DNA of 22,500 nt from Zygnema cylindricum (GCA_037447655.1 JBBHKE010000087.1:1-22500); one strand, 5' to 3'; numbered from the stretch's first letter, positions 9,211 to 18,440 are shown. Numbers and translations are program-made. Notes: generated from the letters alone by a model not told the origin.

Positions 9211-9390
9211 ATTATCCCCTCCCAAATGCGACAATAGGTCTCTTGTTCCTATCAAGTACCGCATGACCCTTTTGGCCGCTTCCAATCTTTTTTCCTACGG
9301 TCATTCAAACTCATACTTAATACTCTCACAACTGCTACTATATCAGGACGAGTACAGTTCATTTAATAGATCAAACTATGGACAACCTGT

Positions 9391-10320
9391 CTATACGGAA
9401 TAGTTTTGCACGAACTTACTTTCCTCAGGTCCTAACTCATTATCCAAGATCAAGATTCCCTCTTCTGAGCTCCCCCTATATCCCTTCTTTAAGTCCATTG
9501 GAGTTGTACAACTATTTGCTTTATCTATTTGAAATTTTTCCAGCATATTCCCAATTCCTTCCTTTTGAGTTAGTCTAATTGTTTTGTTTTCTCTATCCCT
9601 CTCCATCTAAATTCCCAAAATATACTTTGCCTCCCCCAAATCTTTCATTTCTAATCTACTCTTTAGATCCTTTTTCAATCTATTAATTTTCTCCATTGAT
9701 TTACTCAAAGTAAGCAAATCATCAACATAGATGGCAATGAAAATTATACCTTCTTTATCCTCAAATAAGTAGATGGAATGATACGAACTAATTCGGATAT
9801 ATCCCAAACTCGTTAAAAACTCGTCTATCTTTATGTTCCATTGGCGTGGAACTTGCTTTAGTCCATAAAGGGACTTTATCAATCTGCACACCTTACTTTC
9901 TTCTCCTTTCTCCACAAATCCTTTTAGTTGTCGCATGAAGATCTCTTATTCCAGTTCTCCGTGTAAGAAAGCAATTTTGATGTCCATCTGGTGCACTTCC
10001 ATGTCTTCCGCTGCCGCTAGACTAAGAAAAATCCGGACGGAGGGAAATCTAACAATCAGAGTGAAGGTCTCCTCATAATCGATCCCCTCCTTTTGTGTAA
10101 ACCCCTTTGCCACCAATCTGGCCTTGTATCGCTCAATAGTATTATCCGGATTGAGCTTCAACTTAAATACCCACTTTCATCCTATTGGCTTTATATCCGG
10201 AGGACAATCCACCAACTCCCATGTGTTTGCTTTCATAATAGAAGCCATCTCATCATTAATAGCTGTCACCCATCTACTACGTTCCGGACTATTAATTGCT
10301 TCCGAGTAAGTTTGGGGCTG
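9391..10320 (-). pseudogene. Reverse transcriptase of Copia family 1 (degenerate)
   Basis: The RVT_2 family signature is clear: KARLVAKGFTQKEGIDYEETF, VHQMDIKIAFLHGELE, LIKSLYGLKQVPRQWN and IYVDDLL. The YVDD catalytic motif is at 9718-9729. All are in one frame but broken by stops at 10177-10179 (TGA), 9946-9948 (TAA), 9607-9609 (TAG) and 9391-9393. The first catalytic Asp (QMDIKIAFL) is kept. Confidence 0.9.
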
Positions 10321-10718
10321 CTCATATGTGACAGCTTAGTTATCTTGTTGTTCACTTGTATCTCTTGAAATCTCTTGCTGCTTCTCCTCCCTCCTTCAAA
10401 CTCTGACGCTGGGATGGAGGGTAATCTCGAGTTTCTCTGAACAATTTCACCTTCTCCCCTATCCGTGGAGTCCATCTCCGGACGTTTATCGTCCATTTCC
10501 GATCTTTCCTCGTTTTCTTCCTCGGTTTGAACCGGAAGTTGTGACTCCAAGAGAGGGTCACTCTCGGTCAGTTTTTCCTCTTCTTTTGCAAGGTCAGGCT
10601 GAACCGAAGTTTGGTTAGAAGAATATGAATCTAACTCATTTTCAGATTCAATTCTAATTCTAATCGGTTTAGTGTATGTAAAGGGATCTATGGACTTTCC
10701 TTCATCCATAATTACCAT
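10266..10718 (-). pseudogene. Integrase-RT acidic linker of Copia family 1
   Basis: 150 codons rich in Glu/Asp/Ser (for example QTEEENEERSEMDDKRPEMD), ending in a region homologous to the block before the Copia reverse transcriptase. The RT frame is entered by a frameshift near 10320, where the homologous peptide (EQPQTYSEAINSPERSRW) lies in another frame. Linkers of this kind are poorly conserved and presumably disordered. Confidence 0.65.
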
Positions 10719-10719
10719 G

Positions 10720-11661
10720 TGTTTTACTAGAATTATGTCTTCTCTTCCAAGATCATAAAATCCAAACCCCTTTACATTTTCATCATACCCAAGTAAGTAT
10801 CATGGTTTTCCTCTTGCATCTAACTTCCAATCAATTTTTCTGTGTTTAGACTAAATACTAGACTTCCAAACACTGTTAAGTGTGAAATATTAGATTTTCT
10901 CTCGGTCCATCATTCATAAGGTGTTTGTCATTTTACCGCCGAGGTAAGGACTCTATTTTTGAGATAGTTAGCACAGTTCATAGCTTCTGCCCAAAAACTT
11001 TTTCTTATCTTTTTATCTGTCAGCATACTACGAGCACTATCACTTAATATCCGATTTAGTCTCTCGGCAACACCGTTTTGTTCTGGGTTCTTTGGGACAG
11101 TCTTTTGGTGTTGAACCCCTTCCTCTTTCAAGTAATCCTCAAACTCATTAGAAGTGAATTCCACTCCATTATCACTCCTCACTCTCTTTATAGGTGTTCA
11201 TGAAGCTTTTCACTCCATGCTTTATACTCCTTAAAATAAGCCGAAGCCTTAGATTTGTTTTTCAAGAAATATAATTTAGAGTATCCAGACCAATCATCAG
11301 TGATAGTAAGCACAAATCTTTTCCCTCCACCTGATGGCACTTTGGTCGGTCCCCATATGTCAGTGTGAACCAAGTCTAAAACCTTTTCACCCATATATGT
11401 TGCGGCTTCTGGAAAAGGCAATCTGTGGGCTTTTCCTTGAGCACACCCACTACAATCATCCAAAGTCTCATTATCTCCAAAATGTATTCCCTCAACTACA
11501 CCCTTTTTGTTCATTTCGTTCAATATATCTAGATGCACATGTCCCAATCTTTTATGCCACATCATAAAATCATTTACACCAGCATAGTAAACTCGCGTCT
11601 TGCCATTTCTCAAATTCAGCCTAAACATTCCTTGGCTACCTTTTTCAGCTATAAAGTACAC
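10720..11661 (-). pseudogene. Integrase of Copia family 1 (degenerate)
   Basis: The pre-integrase zinc region is WHKRLGHVHLDILNEM ... CSGCAQGKAHRLPFP, fitting an H-H-C-C arrangement. The catalytic core has HTDIWGP, RSDNGVEF and NGVAERLNR, the three D, D and E positions of a DDE integrase. A one-base frameshift near 11183-11190 separates the first two acidic residues, and a TGA at 10928-10930 cuts the core just after LTSAVK. Beyond it a degraded C-terminal domain can be followed to about 10720 (HLTVFGS, LGYDENVKGFGFYDL). Confidence 0.8.
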
Positions 11662-12140
11662 TTCATTCGCATAGCTAACAACAAAGACTCCTTTCTATGT
11701 ACTAGTCTCAAAACCCTTATCATCTAAGACCGACGTAGAGATAAGATTCTTGTTCAAATTTGGAATAAAAAAAACATCAGGGAAAGTGACTATAGATGTC
11801 TTACCATCAACTTAGACTCTCACATCCACTGATCCCACTAAATTAGTGGTCACTATTCTCCCATCCCCATACTCTATCTCTACAGTGGGGATCTTTCTCA
11901 TCTTGGTAAACAATGGTTTTTCTCTGCACATATGCATAGAGGCTACTAAATCAATAATCCATCCTCCTTCAGAAGCTTCTATTACTCCACGGAAAGCACA
12001 CTTTAGCCTCATTGGAATCTCCAACTCACCTTTCACCTCCAGCTCCTCTTTGGGGAGAAGTTCTCTATCGTCCTTATCGGAATCCTCTCCGATGACTTGT
12101 GTTGCCACAAATGCCTTTTTCTTCCTTGCGGTTGGTTTTT
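11662..12140 (-). pseudogene. Aspartic protease region of Copia family 1 (active site altered)
   Basis: The segment contains GGWIIDLVASMHMC, aligning to the Copia protease block W-I-x-D-S-G-A-S-x-H-M. The Asp is kept (11950-11952), but Ser-Gly is replaced by Leu-Val (11944-11949), each explainable by one base change. A stop at 11812-11814 interrupts it, and a further TAG at 11695-11697 lies in the linker before the integrase. The following linker (DVFFIPNLNKNLISTSVL) is typical of the family. Confidence 0.75.
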
Positions 12141-12143
12141 GAC

Positions 12144-13106
12144 CTATTCCTCCTTCAATCTCAACTTTGTCACTTTAGTGCACTCCGCCATGTAATGTCC
12201 CGGCTTCTTACAAAAGTGACAAAGCCCCTTCGGAGGCCTTGATCCAAATCCATCCAATTGATTTCCTCTTCCTCCTCCACCAAAGTTTCCATAAGGTTTC
12301 TCGGAATCCTTATCCCCCCAATTAGTCCCTACAGCCAATGCCTGAACATTCTTTCCTCCTCTCCGAATCTCAATTGTGCTTTCCCGAACCAAAATCATTC
12401 CCACAACAGAGTTCTAGATCCATCGATGATATAGGAAGTCTTGAACCCTGTTAACAATATTTTAAAACTCGTCTGGGAATTTCATCAACAAAGTATTCAC
12501 CTTCTCTTTCTCGGTCTCCCTTTTCCTTGCACTCTCCAACTCCATAAATAACCCGGCCAAGTCATTACAAAAATCTAACATCTTTCCCCCTTTGTACTCA
12601 TATACCTGTACCTTTTGATCTGCCAGCTTATGATGCCGAATCGTACCATTCTTGTAAATGTTGACAAGAGCCTCCCACAACTCGTCCGCTCTGTCCACAT
12701 GAAGAAGAGGCGTAGCCACAACTTGAGTAAGAAGCTCGAGAATAAAATGAGTCGCCACGGTATTGTTAAAATCTCGAATTTCACTATCATTAGCCTTGGT
12801 TTTCTCAACATCTACTACCGAAACCGATCCAGGAGGCATCGGTGTGAGTTTCTCCTTCCCCTTCTCCTTCCCTTTGTCCGACACGAAGCTTTCTCCAACA
12901 TCCTCTACCACCTCTGCCCCCGCAGATCCTCGTGTGAACCGAGATCCTCCAAACGTTGGTGGAACTCCCAATTTTGTGGATGGCCGACGCACACAGCCAC
13001 TGACAATGCCCCATAGCCGATTTTCAAACAATGCACCCCTTATCATGGTTTCCGAATAAATGAACCCCGTTCCATAGAAAATGGACACCCTAGAGGGTGG
13101 GCCCAT
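12144..13106 (-). pseudogene. Gag of Copia family 1 (degenerate)
   Basis: The frame is open from the primer site to 12462, then broken by two stops (TAA at about 12462, TAG near 12417) and resumed to 12144. The middle reads LLHVDRADELWEALVNIYKN, matching the UBN2-type Copia Gag ('aWxxLxxxy'). A Gly-rich stretch and a zinc knuckle CHFCKKPGHYMAEC (C-x2-C-x4-H-x4-C, 12180-12221) follow. The ATG at 13104-13106 overlaps the primer site and is unlikely to be the true start; ATG codons near 13046 are better. The usual N-terminal 'YxxWK/R' block is not obvious. A -1 shift is needed near 12150-12170 to enter the protease frame. Confidence 0.75.
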
Positions 13107-13110
13107 AACC
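13096..13110 (-). promoter_or_regulatory. Primer-binding site for the cleaved half of initiator tRNA-Met
   Basis: Directly inside the 5' LTR the element strand reads GGTTATGGGCCCACC. The + strand (GGTGGGCCCATAACC) equals the anticodon stem-loop of plant-type initiator tRNA-Met, including the CAT anticodon. Drosophila copia is known to prime from a tRNA-iMet fragment cleaved in the anticodon loop, with a binding site of this kind. The usual 3'-terminal site (TGGTATCAGAGC) is absent. Match length 15; tRNA sequence recalled, not searched. Confidence 0.85.
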
Positions 13111-13447
13111 TGTAATTTTGTGACCTCTATTCGTACACAGAATGTCCAGCTTACGTGAAACCTCTAGGATAATATTTGCACTTATGATTTTGGCATAGAA
13201 TAAGTCCCACTCTGGGATGCAAAAACTCTGACCGACTACATCCTTGTGTAGCCTGAACTCCCCTGAGTCCTCAGCAAAAAGAATCATTGAAATTGCTCCC
13301 CTGAGCATTAAGTTATGGCTGACCAAAGTTGGCCTATAAATACAAGTGCTCTCTGGGAGAGAGGCTGAAACCCAAGGAATATTCTAAGTCCTAAACTACC
13401 TCTCTAAGCCTACTACTAGTGTACCTATCTAATCAAAAGAGTGTAAG

Positions 13448-13484
13448 GTACAAGAAGGTACAGGTACCACTGTACTTCTTGTAC
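13448..13484. repeat. Conserved LTR hairpin
   Basis: GTACAAGAAGGTACAG pairs with CTGTACTTCTTGTAC through a 6-base loop with one bulged G. The equivalent at 8119-8155 keeps the outer arms with one mismatch. It would lie in the R/U5 part of the LTR if transcription starts near 13790. Confidence 0.7.
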
Positions 13485-13790
13485 GGCCATAGTACGGCAT
13501 TGCAGCTCCGGTGATGCGTGTTAGTTTGTGAACCGAAGTTGCTCCCTTCGTAATACACGCTGTCCAATCATCCCTCGCCACGTGTCACCCACCGACATAT
13601 GCTCAACAAACTGCCAAAAACCACTCCGGAATTCTGGCTCCTACGCGAGCCGTCGATCGCGAACGACTTTCAATTTTGTCCGTCGAAATTCGATCTCGTT
13701 TTGTGCGGTACTTTATTTCGTGCGGTCCTGCATGTTTCATGTTCACTTCATCCCGTTATATGTTAAATGAGGTATGCCGATATGTTACAA

Positions 13791-13802
13791 TATAAATATA
13801 TA
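13791..13802 (-). promoter_or_regulatory. Candidate TATA box in the 5' LTR
   Basis: TATATATTTATA on the element strand, about 260 bases into the LTR and identical at 8462-8473 in the other LTR. Its position suits a U3 promoter. Assignment by motif only. Confidence 0.4.
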
Positions 13803-14060
13803 CCAAACCCAATACCTATATCGTTTCGTTAAGACCTAACGGATAAGGTTGACGGTTGTGCCGTACGGCTGTGATCCGGAGGTCACCGGATCATTTCCTA
13901 CTAGGGACCACCTAAATTTTGTAGCAAACTAAAGTTTCTGCTCTATCTCCTTACCTGCATGAGATAACCATGGCTGCCTGCAAGTCCTCAGTGACTTCGA
14001 CAAGTATGAGGGCTAGTGGAAGACCAAAAAGGACAAGACTATAAAATACTTTTTTCAACA

Positions 14061-14065
14061 GACGC
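14061..14065. repeat. Target-site duplication, right copy (GACGC)
   Basis: Exact match to 7754-7758, directly after the terminal CA of the right LTR. Confidence 0.95.
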
Positions 14066-14283
14066 AATCTAAGGTCTCATATGTGAGGTTATGCGTACAG
14101 AATGCCCCAAAAATGGATGACATCATTGCATCCCGTTTAAACATACCCCTTGACATTGCTCTAGGTCAGGACACGTGTCAAGCTCTGGTGAAACATAAAG
14201 TGGGAGGAGAAAGAGGATTGGGAAACGGGCTTAAGGAGTCAGAGGGAAGAAAAAGAGAGACGGGATTCGTCCTGAGTGACACA
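14066..14283. other. Flanking stretch, possibly an older diverged LTR body
   Basis: Lies between the family 1 insertion and the CCTCAGT array. A 106-codon + strand frame (14083-14403) runs into the array and shows no domain. Because an LTR-like end follows at 14442, this may be the body of a diverged LTR, but I could not align it. Confidence 0.3.
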
Positions 14284-14366
14284 CTCCTCACTCCTCACTC
14301 CTCACTCAGTCCTCAGTCCTCAATCCTCAGTCCTCACTCCTTAGTCCTCAGTCCTCAATCCTCAGT
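14284..14366. repeat. Seven-base tandem array (CCTCAGT-type)
   Basis: About twelve units of the form NTCCTCA with the variable base C, G or A, and one imperfect unit. It merges into LTR-like sequence on its right. The same TCCTCAGTGAC string occurs once in the family 1 LTR near 13986, so the array probably grew from an LTR copy. Confidence 0.85.
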
Positions 14367-14442
14367 GACCACTACAAGTATGAGGACCTTAGTAAAACCA
14401 TAGACTCATAAAGAGATAGAAGATAAAATACCTTTTTCAATA
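14350..14442 (-). repeat. LTR terminal fragment related to Copia family 1
   Basis: TCCTCAGTGACCACTACAAG, then GTATGAGG, an AT-rich segment and AGATAAAATACCTTTTTCAATA parallel the last 85 bases of the family 1 LTR in the same order. It ends in TA rather than CA. Confidence 0.6.
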
Positions 14443-15789
14443 GGCCATATGATTACATAAAACTTTTGATAACGTCACCCTAAGCCGTGTGCCACGTGTG
14501 AATTCATTTACCTTTTCATTGGTCAAAGTGATACTTTCCCTAAAACCGACTCTCGAGGTGAATCACGTTTGAGTTTAAAGATGAACTGGCATGACATGGC
14601 AGTGAGTTGAAATAGTGAAAATCCTAACCGAAATTTAAGGATGACATAGATCGTACTTTGATTTCGACATTTTCTTCTTACCGCAAAAGAGTTTTTGGGT
14701 GCAACAATCAACTTTTGAGGGACACAACAAAAAAACACCCTTAACCACATAGGTGGGTACCATCAATATGAACTTCAAACTTTCGTCGTCCCTTTTCGAC
14801 CCACCGCCACATCATGATAGCTCATCTTTAAATTTACATGTCAACCACCTCGAGAGCCGGTTGAAACCAAAGTGACGTTGAGCAGCAAATAATAAAACTA
14901 GTCGTACGTCTCACACGATATCCACCACTTAGCCCGAAAAAAAGTACAAGTATCTCTTTTTTGTCCGTCAAAAGTCTCCTCGGATTTTGTTTTTGGCAAG
15001 AAATTCCAAATTTTATTTTTTATGTTTTATTATTTCCAATTTAGATCACGTTTTAATTGATTTTTTTTATTATTATTGTGTATTTGCACCAAATAGAGCG
15101 AAAAAGTTCCAAGTTGGATAAATGTGTTATTGTGCGAAATTGTGGAGGTTAGCGAGAGAGGAATTGATATGGTATGAGGTAAATGAATAACTAAACTAAA
15201 AAAAAACGGGTTTTGCAAAGAAAGACTTTGAGTCTAGGGAAGAAATGATAAAAAAAATATGAATTTCGTAAACCCCTTTTTGAGGGCGAAACAAAGACAA
15301 ACGCGATGATATACAATTATCAGGATTATTCAAATAAAGTTTGAGAGAGAGGGGAAAGACAAATCACCAGATAACAAGAGACGTCGAAGGTGGGAGGAGA
15401 AGAAAAAAGAAAAAAGAAAAAGAATAAACGTGGTTGTAATTCAAGAAAAAATAATGGAAAAACGTGTATTAAAGAAGACGTGGTAAAAATGCAAGTAATC
15501 AACGCATAATGTACACAACACGTTTACATTGCATGATAATACAATATTTACGATACGTGTCATTTCTTTATTTAGCAACATAACAAACTTTTACAAACTT
15601 CCATCCCAAGTGTTATATACAAATCCCTAACCTTGTGTAGTTGTCCAATCTTATAACATTGTCTCCCTCTAGTCATCTACTCCGTAATATACATCTAACA
15701 ACTAAACCGAAGCCCCTCTAAAAATTATTTTACTATTATATTCCCTATTTCATCCAAAGCTCTCGTCCGTTAGCACTTTCCCTCCAACG
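14443..15789. other. AT-rich intergenic DNA
   Basis: No gene supported. Short ORFs on both strands (for example 14523-14750 -, 15030-15218 -) lack recognisable motifs. The last 150 bases before 15790 are AT- and pyrimidine-rich and could be promoter-like, but show no decisive element. Confidence 0.5.
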
Positions 15790-16314
15790 ATGTTATCGAC
15801 ACTCCTCTGCGCTTTGATTGTAATTGTAACTCTCGCTTTTTTTGCCCCAACAAAAGGTGACAAAAGATCAGCAAAGAGAAAAAAAAGGTCAAAAAAGAGT
15901 GAGGAGCAGATTACAAAGAGAGAGAGGGAGAGAGAGGGAGAGGGAATTGGTGAAGAAGAAAGGAAAGAGAGGGGGAGAGAGATAGCGAAAGATAGCGAGA
16001 GGGATAGGGAAAGAAAAAAAGAAAGAAGGATAGAGCGGGATTGGAAAAACAAAAAAACAAAAAGGTCAAAAAAGAGTGAGGAGCAGATTACAAAGAGAGA
16101 GAGGGAGAGAGAGGGAGAGGGAATTGGTGAAGAAGAAAGGAAAAAGAGGGGGAGAGAGATAGCGAAAGATAACGAGAGGGATAGGGAAAGAAAAAAACAA
16201 AGAAGGATAGAGCGGGATTGGAAAAACAAAAAAAACAGATTGGCAGCCTTACAAAGGACAAAAAAGGCGGAAGGATTTGAGAAAGAGAGAGAGGGAGAGG
16301 AAAAGGGAGAGTGA
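15790..16314 (+). CDS. Hypothetical secreted, highly charged repeat protein (low confidence)
   Basis: A 174-codon frame from ATG at 15790. Residues 1-23 look like a signal peptide or membrane anchor (LLCALIVIVTLAFFA core, possible cleavage before PTKG). The rest is almost entirely Lys, Arg and Glu and contains a 59-residue unit repeated once (KRSKKSEEQITKRERERE...RDWKNKK). The repeat is a 177-bp tandem duplication and so keeps the frame. Against it being a gene: the body is one end of a 2.3-kb purine tract, the few differences I see between the repeats all change the amino acid, and any purine tract gives long Lys/Arg/Glu frames. The opposite strand also has a 289-codon Ser/Pro/Leu frame. I do not recognise it and assign no function. 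Confidence 0.2.
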   Translation: MLSTLLCALIVIVTLAFFAPTKGDKRSAKRKKRSKKSEEQITKREREREGEGIGEEERKERGREIAKDSERDRERKKERRIERDWKNKKTKRSKKSEEQITKREREREGEGIGEEERKKRGREIAKDNERDRERKKQRRIERDWKNKKNRLAALQRTKKAEGFEKEREGEEKGE

Positions 16315-18170
16315 GAGGAAGAGGGAGACGGAGAGGGTGGCAGATTCAAAGGGAGACAGGGAGGGGGTGGAAGATTAAGAGGGAGATAGGGAGGGGTGAC
16401 AGATTCAGAGGGAGACGGAGATGGAGAGGCAGAGGTAAACGGATAGGGAGAGGAAAAGGGTGTGGGTGGCAGATGCAGAGGGAGACGGAGATGGAGGGAG
16501 TGGTTTAGTGAGAGGGAGAGGAAGAGGAAGACGGAAAGGGGTGGCACATCGAGAAAGAGGAGGTGATGGAGAGGGAGAGGTAAACTAAAAGGGAGAGAAA
16601 AAGGGAGAGGGAGAGCCAAATTGTGAGGTTGGGGAAAAGGGAGACAGAGAGAGAGTGGCAGATGCGGAGGGAGACGGAGATGGAGAGGGAGAGGTCAAGT
16701 GAGAGGGAGAGGAGGAGGGAGACGGATAGGGGTGGCAGATTGAGAGGGAGAAGGTGATGGAGAGGGAGAGGTAAACTGAGAGGGAGAGGAAAAGAGAGGG
16801 GGAGAGGACGAGGCAGCCAGAGAGGGGTGGCAGATCAAGACGGAGACGGAGATAGAGAAGAGGAGGTGTATTGAGAGGGAGAGGGAGAGGCAAATTGTGA
16901 GGTAGAGGAAGAGGGAGAGGGGGATTTAGAGGGAGAGGGAAAGGTAGATTGAGAAAGAGAGGGAGAGTGAGAGAGAAGCATACTGAAAGGGAGAGGGAGA
17001 GGGAGAAGGATGTGGAGAGGCAAACTAGGAGGGAGTATAAAAGGGAGAGGGAGAGGGATAAGGAGAGGGAGAGGGAGACGGAGGTGGAGTGGGAGAGGCA
17101 AATCGGGAGATAGGGGGAATGGGAGAGGATTGAGAGGAAGAAAGAGAGGGAGCCAAAAATTGAGAGGGAGAGGGAGGGAGAGCGGTAGATGTTAGGAGAG
17201 AGAAGGGGGGGGGAGAAGAGGCAAACCTAGGGGGAATTGGGGAGGTGAGGGAAATGGAGAGGGGGATAATTTGAGAGGGGAATTAGGGGGAAGAGGGGGA
17301 GGGAGAATTGATGGAACAAAGAGAGGCAGACTGAGAGTGAGAAAGAGAGGAAATGCGAGAGGCGAGAATGAGAGGAAGAGGTAAATTGAGAGGGAGAAAA
17401 AGTGAGGGAGATAGAGGGATTAACGGTTCGGGAGAGGCAGATTGAGAGGGAGAGGGGGAGGAAGATGGAGGGGGAGTGAGAGAGAGGGAATGGGAGAGAG
17501 ATTTGAGAGGAGGAAGAAGAAGGAGAGGCACAAAGAGAGGCAAACCGAGAGGGGGACTAAGAGAGGGAGGAAACGGGAAAGGGTCAGGCAAATGAGGGGG
17601 GGAAAGGGGAAAAAGGGACAAGGGATGGGGAGAAGGAGAGGGAGCGGCATTTTGAGAGGGATGGATGGGGGAAAGAGGGAGAACGGTAGAGATAGGGAGA
17701 GAGATGGGGGGGGAAGGAGGCAAATCTTGAGAGATGGGGAGGTGAGGGGATATGGAGAGGGATAGCGACACGCCAACCGGGAGAAAGATTGATTTCTAGC
17801 GGGGGGCTAGGGTGAAGAGGAAGGGGGAAGGTCACCGGAAAGGGAGAGACAGGTCGAGAGGGAGAAAATAAGGCTTAGTGACAGGTAAGAATGGAGGGAA
17901 GAGGAATATTGAGAGAGTTAATGAGAGGCACAAACCGGTAGGGAGAGACATATTGTGAGAGAAAGGGGGAGGTATGGATGGCGTGGGAAGAGAGATAGGG
18001 GGAAACGGGAGAGGGGTAGTGAAAGCGAGGGAATGGGAGAGGATATTTGAGAGGAAGAAGGGGACAGAGACACTAATCGTAAGAGATATGGAGAGGGAGA
18101 AGAATGGAATAGACAGATTGAGAACGAGAGGGAGAGGGAGAGGCAAACCGAGAGGAAGAAGGAAACGGAA
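15850..18170. repeat. 2.3-kb homopurine tract (GGGAGA-rich) on the + strand
   Basis: The + strand is overwhelmingly A and G, dominated by GAGAGGGAGAGG-type words, broken by short motifs such as GGCAGATTGAGAGG and GGCAAAYYGAGAGG spaced irregularly at roughly 40-90 bases. These recurrent interruptions suggest decayed longer repeat units. All ORFs on either strand here (Arg/Gly/Glu on +, Ser/Pro/Leu on -) are explained by composition. The tract could form intramolecular triplex DNA. Confidence 0.9.
15885..16240. repeat. 177-bp tandem duplication
   Basis: Two copies offset by 177 bases (AGGTCAAAAAAGAGTGAGG ends at 15904 and again at 16081), differing at only a few bases until the second copy diverges near 16230. 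The high identity points to a recent duplication. Confidence 0.9.
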
Positions 18171-18267
18171 AAAATGTAGCGATTCGATGGCGTGCACGAA
18201 ATGGAATCCATGGAGGCGAAATGAAACAGGCGGCGGAGATTTCGCTTGCATCTTGTTGAAACGATTG

Positions 18268-18317
18268 AATATTTGCCAGAACGACGGCGCCAAATATTTG
18301 CCAGAATGACGGCGCCA
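18268..18317. repeat. 25-bp tandem duplication carrying GGCGCC
   Basis: AATATTTGCCAGAACGACGG plus CGCCA at 18268-18292 is repeated with one change at 18293-18317. Each copy ends in GGCGCCAA, an E2F-like core. Confidence 0.9.
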
Positions 18318-18440
18318 ACGTCAGATCCCTTTGGGATCAAAAACAATCGATTGGTTGTGATTCGTCCAAAACATATCTTTTTTTTTGGGGAGGGTCCGCA
18401 TTTGGCGTTTCCTCGCCCCAAATATCACCAACGCCAAATG
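18286..18440. promoter_or_regulatory. Cluster of E2F-like motifs
   Basis: GGCGCCAAA (18286-18294, reverse of TTTGGCGCC, an exact fit to the E2F consensus TTTSSCGC), GGCGCCAAC (18311-18319), and an inverted pair CATTTGGCGTT (18399-18409) / AACGCCAAATG (18430-18440). E2F sites are known in promoters of S-phase and mismatch-repair genes. MSH2 coding starts to be visible 2.4 kb to the right. Motif-based only; no transcription start is identified. Confidence 0.35.

Larger units (their letters stand above)
7759..14060 (-). mobile_element. Structurally complete Ty1/copia LTR retrotransposon (family 1), coding-dead
   Basis: A 6302-bp element on the - strand, bounded by LTRs 7759-8720 and 13111-14060 (TG...CA ends) and flanked by a GACGC target duplication (7754-7758, 14061-14065). 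In element order it has LTR, primer-binding site, Gag with zinc knuckle, protease, integrase, reverse transcriptase, RNase H, polypurine tract and LTR. The protease-integrase-RT-RNase H order defines Ty1/copia. LTR identity by eye is roughly 90%, so the insertion is old. At least eight in-frame stops and about three frameshifts disable Gag-Pol. It is inserted just downstream of the LTR of Copia copy B. Confidence 0.95.
13111..14060 (-). repeat. 5' LTR of Copia family 1 (950 bp)
   Basis: This is the upstream LTR in element orientation and would hold the promoter. It runs on the + strand from TGTAATTTTGTG to TTTTTCAACA. An AT tract (TATAAATATATA at 13791-13802, reading TATATATTTATA on the element strand) and a second TATA-like site at 13335-13342 are conserved in the other LTR. 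Which of them drives the element cannot be told from the sequence. Confidence 0.95.

Noticed and set aside
12144-12175. Programmed -1 frameshift between Gag and protease in Copia family 1
   Set aside because: No canonical slippery heptamer plus structure is visible, Copia elements normally use one frame, and several other frameshifts show general decay.
13104-13106. Gag start at the first ATG
   Set aside because: It overlaps the primer-binding site; codons after it do not resemble Gag.
16585-17835. Long Ser/Pro/Leu-rich ORFs on the - strand and Arg/Gly/Glu-rich ORFs on the + strand
   Set aside because: They are the automatic translation of a purine/pyrimidine-biased tract that is poor in stop codons; no domain, start context or consistent frame.
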